Both the position numbers and the translations under genes were made by a program. From Emticicia sp965283955 (GTDB lineage: Bacteria; Bacteroidota; Bacteroidia; Cytophagales; Spirosomataceae), in assembly GCA_965283955.1 (NCBI GenBank), contig CBDIQW010000001.1, positions 3,782,001-3,846,000 on the forward strand: DNA of 64,000 nt, written 5' to 3'. Positions 59,122 to 64,000 of this stretch are shown here, piece after piece (within the stretch, counting starts at the first letter, position 1; each line of letters opens with the position of its first letter). The notes under the pieces are model-generated. The model did no database searches, was not told where the DNA came from, and saw nothing but the letters and a program-made list of their open reading frames with translations.

Positions 59122-62100
59122 ATGAAAAGTTTTTTTACAAAAAAAATATTATTTGTTATACTATCTATACTCTTTCTTGTAAAAAGTATAGAAACAAATG
59201 CAAAATATGATTCAGGTTTTAGTTCAATAGCTAAAACATATAATATAAAAAAAGCTACCCAAAAGGCTTCATCCAAGATTCTTGCAGGGTTCCCCGACCT
59301 TTCATTAACTCAAACTGTGAATACAAGTACAGCCGCAAGTGGCGATAATGTAACCTTTACACTTACAATGAATAACGACGGGCAGACCAATGTTTCAGGA
59401 GTTGTAGTAACGGATGTATTACCAATTGGGGCAACATTAATAAGTGCAACAACAAGTATAGGAACAACAAACTTAGTAGGGAGTACTCTTGCATGGAATG
59501 TTGGAAATTTGAGTGCTTCAAGTTCACCACTTACTCTGACAATTGTAGTCACATTGAATAATTCAGGAGTTTTGTATAATTCTGCTGAAGTAACAGCAAT
59601 GAATGAAACGGATATTGATAGTACACCTAATAATAAGGTATTAATAGAAGATGATTTTTCAAGCTCCTGTACGAGTGTACCTTATAAATATTGTGTAGGT
59701 TCACAGATAGAGATAGATGCCATAGCAGATGCAGGCTATAGTAATTATCAATGGTATAAGAATGGGGTGTTGATAACAGGAGCTATCACCCAGACATATA
59801 AAATAACGAGTATAGGAATTTACACATTTACGGCTGATGTAGGAGTAGGAATTTCAAGTTGTAGTGGCAATTTATGTTGTCCTATAGTAGTAGAGTATTA
59901 CCCAACAATAAGTTTAACAAGTACAGCTACACAACCAAGTTGTGGCGGAAGTAACGGCAGTGTATTACTTAGTTCAAGTGGAGGTTTATCTCCTGTGACT
60001 TACAGCAAAGACGGAACAACATTTGTAACGACGAATATTTTTACAAACTTAGGAGCAGGCAGTTATACATTTACAGCCAAAGATAATAATGGTTGTACAG
60101 CAACCACAAATGTGAGCTTACAGTCAATAGCAGGCCCAACCTTAACAGCAGGGATGGTAGTTCAACCAATTTGTAATTCATCTAATGGTAGTGTAACCTT
60201 AACAGGGACAGGAGGTAGTGGCGTACTTACGTATAATGTAGATGGAGGTTTATATGGAAATACAAATATATTTACAAATTTAGCAGCAGGGCCTCATATT
60301 TTTACTGTCAAGGATGCAAATGGCTGTATCGGGACGCTGAATGTTGTATTATCAAATCAGGCCAGCACTATCACACTGACCAATAGTGTAGTATGTGATA
60401 ATTTAGGTAATGGTACTGTGAGTTTAACGGCAAGTGGTGGTACGAGTCCTTACCAGTACAGTAATGGAACTGGATTTGTTGCGAGTAATTTATTCACTAA
60501 GGTATCCACAGGTTCATATACATACACGGTTAAAGATTCCAACGGCTGTACGGCAAGCACGACAGCAACTATAAGTTGTAATGTAGTGTGTAATAATGTG
60601 CCTTATAAATATTGTGTAGGTTCACAGATAGAGATAGATGCCATAGCAGATGCAGGCTATAGTAATTATCAATGGTATAAGAATGGGGTGTTGATAACAG
60701 GAGCTATCACCCAGACATATAAAATAACGAGTGTAGGAATTTACACATTTACGGCTGATGTAGGAGTAGGAATTTCAAGTTGTAGTGGCAATTTATGTTG
60801 TCCTATAGTAGTAGAGTATTACCCAACAATAAGTTTAACGAGTACAGCTACACAACCAAGTTGTGGCGGAAGTAACGGCAGTGTATTACTTAGTTCAAGT
60901 GGAGGTTTATCTCCTGTGACTTACAGCAAAGACGGAACAACATTTGTAACGACGAATATTTTTACAAACTTAGGAGCAGGCAGTTATACATTTACAGCCA
61001 AAGATAATAATGGTTGTACAGCAACCACAAATGTGAGCTTACAGTCAATAGCAGGCCCAACCTTAACAGCAGGGATGGTAGTTCAACCAATTTGTAATTC
61101 ATCTAATGGTAGTGTAACCTTAACAGGGACAGGAGGTAGTGGCGTACTTACGTATAATGTAGATGGAGGTTTATATGGAAATACAAATATATTTACAAAT
61201 TTAGCAGCAGGGCCTCATATTTTTACTGTCAAGGATGCAAATGGCTGTATCGGGACGCTGAATGTTGTATTATCAAATCAGACCAGCACTATCACACTGA
61301 CCAATAGTGTAGTATGTGATAATTTAGGTAATGGTACTGTGAGTTTAACGGCAAGTGGTGGTACGAGTCCTTACCAGTACAGTAATGGAACTGGATTTGT
61401 TGCGAGTAATTTATTCACTAAGGTATCCACAGGTTCATATACATACACGGTTAAAGATTCCAACGGCTGTACGGCAAGCACGACAGCAACTATAAGTTGT
61501 AATGTAGTGTGTAATAATGTGCCTTATAAATATTGTGTAGGTTCACAGATAGAGATAGATGCCATAGCAGATGCAGGCTATAGTAATTATCAATGGTATA
61601 AGAATGGGGTGTTGATAACAGGAGCTATCACCCAGACATATAAAATAACGAGTGTAGGAATTTACACATTTACGGCTGATGTAGGAGTAGGAATTTCAAG
61701 TTGTAGTGGCAATTTATGTTGTCCTATAGTAGTAGAGTATTACCCAACAATAAGTTTAACGAGTACAGCTACACAACCAAGTTGTGGCGGAAGTAACGGC
61801 AGTGTATTACTTAGTTCAAGTGGAGGTTTATCTCCTGTGACTTACAGCAAAGACGGAACAACATTTGTAACGACGAATATTTTTACAAACTTAGGAGCAG
61901 GCAGTTATACATTTACAGCCAAAGATAATAATGGTTGTACAGCAACCACAAATGTGAGCTTACAGTCAATAGCAGGCCCAACCTTAACAGCAGGGATGGT
62001 AGTTCAACCAATTTGTAATTCATCTAATGGTAGTGTAACCTTAACAGGGACAGGAGGTAGTGGCGTACTTACGTATAATGTAGATGGAGGTTTATATGGA

Positions 62101-64000
62101 AATACAAATATATTTACAAATTTAGCAGCAGGGCCTCATATTTTTACTGTCAAGGATGCAAATGGCTGTATCGGGACGCTGAATGTTGTATTATCAAATC
62201 AGACCAGCACTATCACACTGACCAATAGTGTAGTATGTGATAATTTAGGTAATGGTACTGTGAGTTTAACGGCAAGTGGTGGTACGAGTCCTTACCAGTA
62301 CAGTAATGGAACTGGATTTGTTGCGAGTAATTTATTCACTAAGGTATCCACAGGTTCATATACATACACGGTTAAAGATTCCAACGGCTGTACGGCAAGC
62401 ACGACAGCAACTATAAGTTGTAATGTAGTGTGTAATAATGTGCCTTATAAATATTGTGTAGGTTCACAGATAGAGATAGATGCCATAGCAGATGCAGGCT
62501 ATAGTAATTATCAATGGTATAAGAATGGGGTGTTGATAACAGGAGCTATCACCCAGACATATAAAATAACGAGTGTAGGAATTTACACATTTACGGCTGA
62601 TGTAGGAGTAGGAATTTCAAGTTGTAGTGGCAATTTATGTTGTCCTGTAGTAGTAGAGTATTACCCAACAATAAGTTTAACAAGTACAGCTACACAACCA
62701 AGTTGTGGCGTTAGCAATGGCAGTGTAAGTTTATCAGCGAGCAATGGTAGCAGCCCCTATGTATATAGCAGAGATGGCATCAACTACGGAAGCAGCAATG
62801 TCTTCAGTGGCTTGAGTGCTGGCAGTTATACATTCTATGTCAAAGATGCCAATGGTTGTGTGAGCAGCACGACAGTAAATTTGACAAGTTCATCATCCAA
62901 CTTGGTTTTAACTGGTACACCGACGCAACCAAGTTGTGGCGTTAGCAATGGCAGTGTAAGTTTATCGGCGAGCAATGGCAGCAGCCCCTATGTATATAGC
63001 AGAGATGGCATCAACTATGTGAGCAGCAATGTCTTCAGTGGCTTGAGTGCTGGCAGTTATACATTCTATGTGAAAGATGCCAATGGTTGTGTGAGCAGCA
63101 CGACAGTAAATTTGACAAGTTCATTATCCAACTTGATTTTAACTGGTACACCGACACAACCAAGTTGTGGCGTTAGCAATGGCAGTATAAGTTTATTGGC
63201 GAGTAATGGTATCAGCCCCTATGTATATAGCAGAGATGGCATCAACTATGTAAGCAGCAATGTCTTCAGTGGCTTGAGTGCTGGTAGTTATACTTTCTAT
63301 GTCAAAGATGCCAATGGTTGTGTGAGCAGCACGACAGTAAATTTGACAAGTTCATTATCCAACTTGGTTTTAACTGGTACACCGACACAACCAAGTTGTG
63401 GCGTTAGCAATGGCAGTGTAAGTTTATCAGCGAGCAATGGTAGCAGCCCCTATGTATATAGCAGAGATGGCATCAACTACGGAAGCAGCAATGTCTTCAG
63501 TGGCTTGAGTGCTGGCAGTTATACATTCTATGTCAAAGATGCCAATGGTTGTGTGAGCAGCACGACAGTGAATTTGACAAGTTCATCATCCAACTTGGTT
63601 TTAACTGGTACACCGACGCAACCAAGTTGTGGCGTTAGCAATGGCAGTGTAAGTTTATCGGCGAGCAATGGCAGCAGCCCCTATGTATATAGCAGAGATG
63701 GCATCAACTATGTGAGCAGCAATGTCTTCAGTGGCTTGAGTGCTGGCAGTTATACATTCTATGTGAAAGATGCCAATGGTTGTGTGAGCAGCACGACAGT
63801 AAATTTGACAAGTTCATTATCCAACTTGATTTTAACTGGTACACCGACACAACCAAGTTGTGGCGTTAGCAATGGCAGTATAAGTTTATTGGCGAGTAAT
63901 GGTATCAGCCCCTATGTATATAGCAGAGATGGCATCAACTATGTGAGCAGCAATGTCTTCAGTGGCTTGAGTGCTGGCAGTTATACATTCTATGTGAAAG
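59122..64000 (+). CDS. Giant secreted repeat adhesin, 5' part (runs off the window)
   Basis: The frame is open from ATG at 59122 to the last base, at least 1,626 residues, with no disruption found at the points I checked. An N-terminal hydrophobic signal segment (ILFVILSILFLVKSIETNAK) is followed by a DUF11 domain (SLTQTVNTSTAASGDNVTFT, VVVTDVLPIGATLISAT), then three and a third copies of a 307-residue block containing an Ig-like module (YSNYQWYKNGVLITGAITQT) and SprB-like repeats (QPSCGGSNGSVLLSSSGG, AGSYTFTAKDNNGCTA). Finally come 77-residue SprB-like repeats (SCGVSNGSVSLSASNGSSPY). SprB-type proteins are surface adhesins of gliding bacteria secreted by T9SS. The C-terminal sorting domain, if any, lies beyond the window. 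Confidence 0.88.
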   Translation, partial: MKSFFTKKILFVILSILFLVKSIETNAKYDSGFSSIAKTYNIKKATQKASSKILAGFPDLSLTQTVNTSTAASGDNVTFTLTMNNDGQTNVSGVVVTDVLPIGATLISATTSIGTTNLVGSTLAWNVGNLSASSSPLTLTIVVTLNNSGVLYNSAEVTAMNETDIDSTPNNKVLIEDDFSSSCTSVPYKYCVGSQIEIDAIADAGYSNYQWYKNGVLITGAITQTYKITSIGIYTFTADVGVGISSCSGNLCCPIVVEYYPTISLTSTATQPSCGGSNGSVLLSSSGGLSPVTYSKDGTTFVTTNIFTNLGAGSYTFTAKDNNGCTATTNVSLQSIAGPTLTAGMVVQPICNSSNGSVTLTGTGGSGVLTYNVDGGLYGNTNIFTNLAAGPHIFTVKDANGCIGTLNVVLSNQASTITLTNSVVCDNLGNGTVSLTASGGTSPYQYSNGTGFVASNLFTKVSTGSYTYTVKDSNGCTASTTATISCNVVCNNVPYKYCVGSQIEIDAIADAGYSNYQWYKNGVLITGAITQTYKITSVGIYTFTADVGVGISSCSGNLCCPIVVEYYPTISLTSTATQPSCGGSNGSVLLSSSGGLSPVTYSKDGTTFVTTNIFTNLGAGSYTFTAKDNNGCTATTNVSLQSIAGPTLTAGMVVQPICNSSNGSVTLTGTGGSGVLTYNVDGGLYGNTNIFTNLAAGPHIFTVKDANGCIGTLNVVLSNQTSTITLTNSVVCDNLGNGTVSLTASGGTSPYQYSNGTGFVASNLFTKVSTGSYTYTVKDSNGCTASTTATISCNVVCNNVPYKYCVGSQIEIDAIADAGYSNYQWYKNGVLITGAITQTYKITSVGIYTFTADVGVGISSCSGNLCCPIVVEYYPTISLTSTATQPSCGGSNGSVLLSSSGGLSPVTYSKDGTTFVTTNIFTNLGAGSYTFTAKDNNGCTATTNVSLQSIAGPTLTAGMVVQPICNSSNGSVTLTGTGGSGVLTYNVDGGLYGNTNIFTNLAAGPHIFTVKDANGCIGTLNVVLSNQTSTITLTNSVVCDNLGNGTVSLTASGGTSPYQYSNGTGFVASNLFTKVSTGSYTYTVKDSNGCTASTTATISCNVVCNNVPYKYCVGSQIEIDAIADAGYSNYQWYKNGVLITGAITQTYKITSVGIYTFTADVGVGISSCSGNLCCPVVVEYYPTISLTSTATQPSCGVSNGSVSLSASNGSSPYVYSRDGINYGSSNVFSGLSAGSYTFYVKDANGCVSSTTVNLTSSSSNLVLTGTPTQPSCGVSNGSVSLSASNGSSPYVYSRDGINYVSSNVFSGLSAGSYTFYVKDANGCVSSTTVNLTSSLSNLILTGTPTQPSCGVSNGSISLLASNGISPYVYSRDGINYVSSNVFSGLSAGSYTFYVKDANGCVSSTTVNLTSSLSNLVLTGTPTQPSCGVSNGSVSLSASNGSSPYVYSRDGINYGSSNVFSGLSAGSYTFYVKDANGCVSSTTVNLTSSSSNLVLTGTPTQPSCGVSNGSVSLSASNGSSPYVYSRDGINYVSSNVFSGLSAGSYTFYVKDANGCVSSTTVNLTSSLSNLILTGTPTQPSCGVSNGSISLLASNGISPYVYSRDGINYVSSNVFSGLSAGSYTFYVK
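59680..62697 (+). repeat. Tandem 921-bp (307-codon) repeats, about 3.3 copies
   Basis: Copies begin at 59680, 60601, 61522 and 62443, each 921 bp apart. Copies 2 and 3 look identical over their whole length and copy 1 differs at a handful of bases. The fourth diverges after about 255 bp, where the 231-bp repeats begin. Confidence 0.95.
62698..64000 (+). repeat. 231-bp (77-codon) SprB-like repeats in a three-unit higher-order pattern
   Basis: Units begin at 62698, 62929, 63160, 63391, 63622 and 63853. Unit 4 copies unit 1 (GGAAGCAGC variant), unit 5 copies unit 2 (GTGAGCAGC) and unit 6 copies unit 3 (TTATTGGCGAG), so 693 bp is the real duplication unit. The array continues past the window. 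Confidence 0.93.

Overview
The window looks like a chromosome segment of a Bacteroidota bacterium, most likely in the Cytophagales. Lineage markers are a SusC/SusD pair, a GLPGLI-family protein, SprB-like and 3-coathanger-like repeats, a type IX secretion (T9SS) sorting tail, and TTTG/TAnnTTTG promoters in front of two tRNA genes. The DNA is AT-rich. No plasmid, phage or CRISPR functions were seen. I cannot name the genus.

Layout. 1-12 kb is core-like: the end of a LacI regulator, rarA, a small two-gene unit, glgB, a GLPGLI protein, a large outer-membrane barrel, a DeoR regulator divergent from a NudK-like Nudix hydrolase, tRNA-Ser, tRNA-Pro and an SbtA-like permease. 12.3-28.4 kb reads as one catabolic locus: susC-susD-GHL10 leftward; DUF4127, permease, hydantoinase/oxoprolinase, FAD oxidoreductase and a small metallopeptidase rightward; then a ROK repressor divergent from an N-acylglucosamine 2-epimerase. 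It probably imports and degrades a glycan or glycopeptide, substrate unknown.

28.7-34.3 kb is a signalling block: one histidine kinase and four LytTR-domain proteins. 36.5-38.7 kb is about 2.8 kb with no convincing gene. It holds six copies of a double-hairpin element ending in a U-tract, each preceded by direct half-sites 20-21 bp apart. The same half-site is arrayed beside the LytTR genes. My reading is a family of small RNAs controlled by the local LytTR proteins. A 120-bp palindromic MITE-like element lies inside the array.

34.3-64 kb encodes exported surface proteins: a CAP protein, three small proteins sharing one N-terminal module, a roughly 2,100-residue calcium-repeat adhesin, cohesin-like small proteins, and two giant repeat adhesins, the last running off the window. 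Long near-identical tandem repeats of 207, 423, 921 and 231 bp lie inside these genes.

A technical signal runs through the window. Many genes, including rarA, glgB and probably one tRNA, are broken by single-base indels, several in short homopolymers. One 40-bp stretch appears to hold three compensating insertions. Unpolished sequence explains this better than gene decay, so I annotate these as whole genes with frameshifts.
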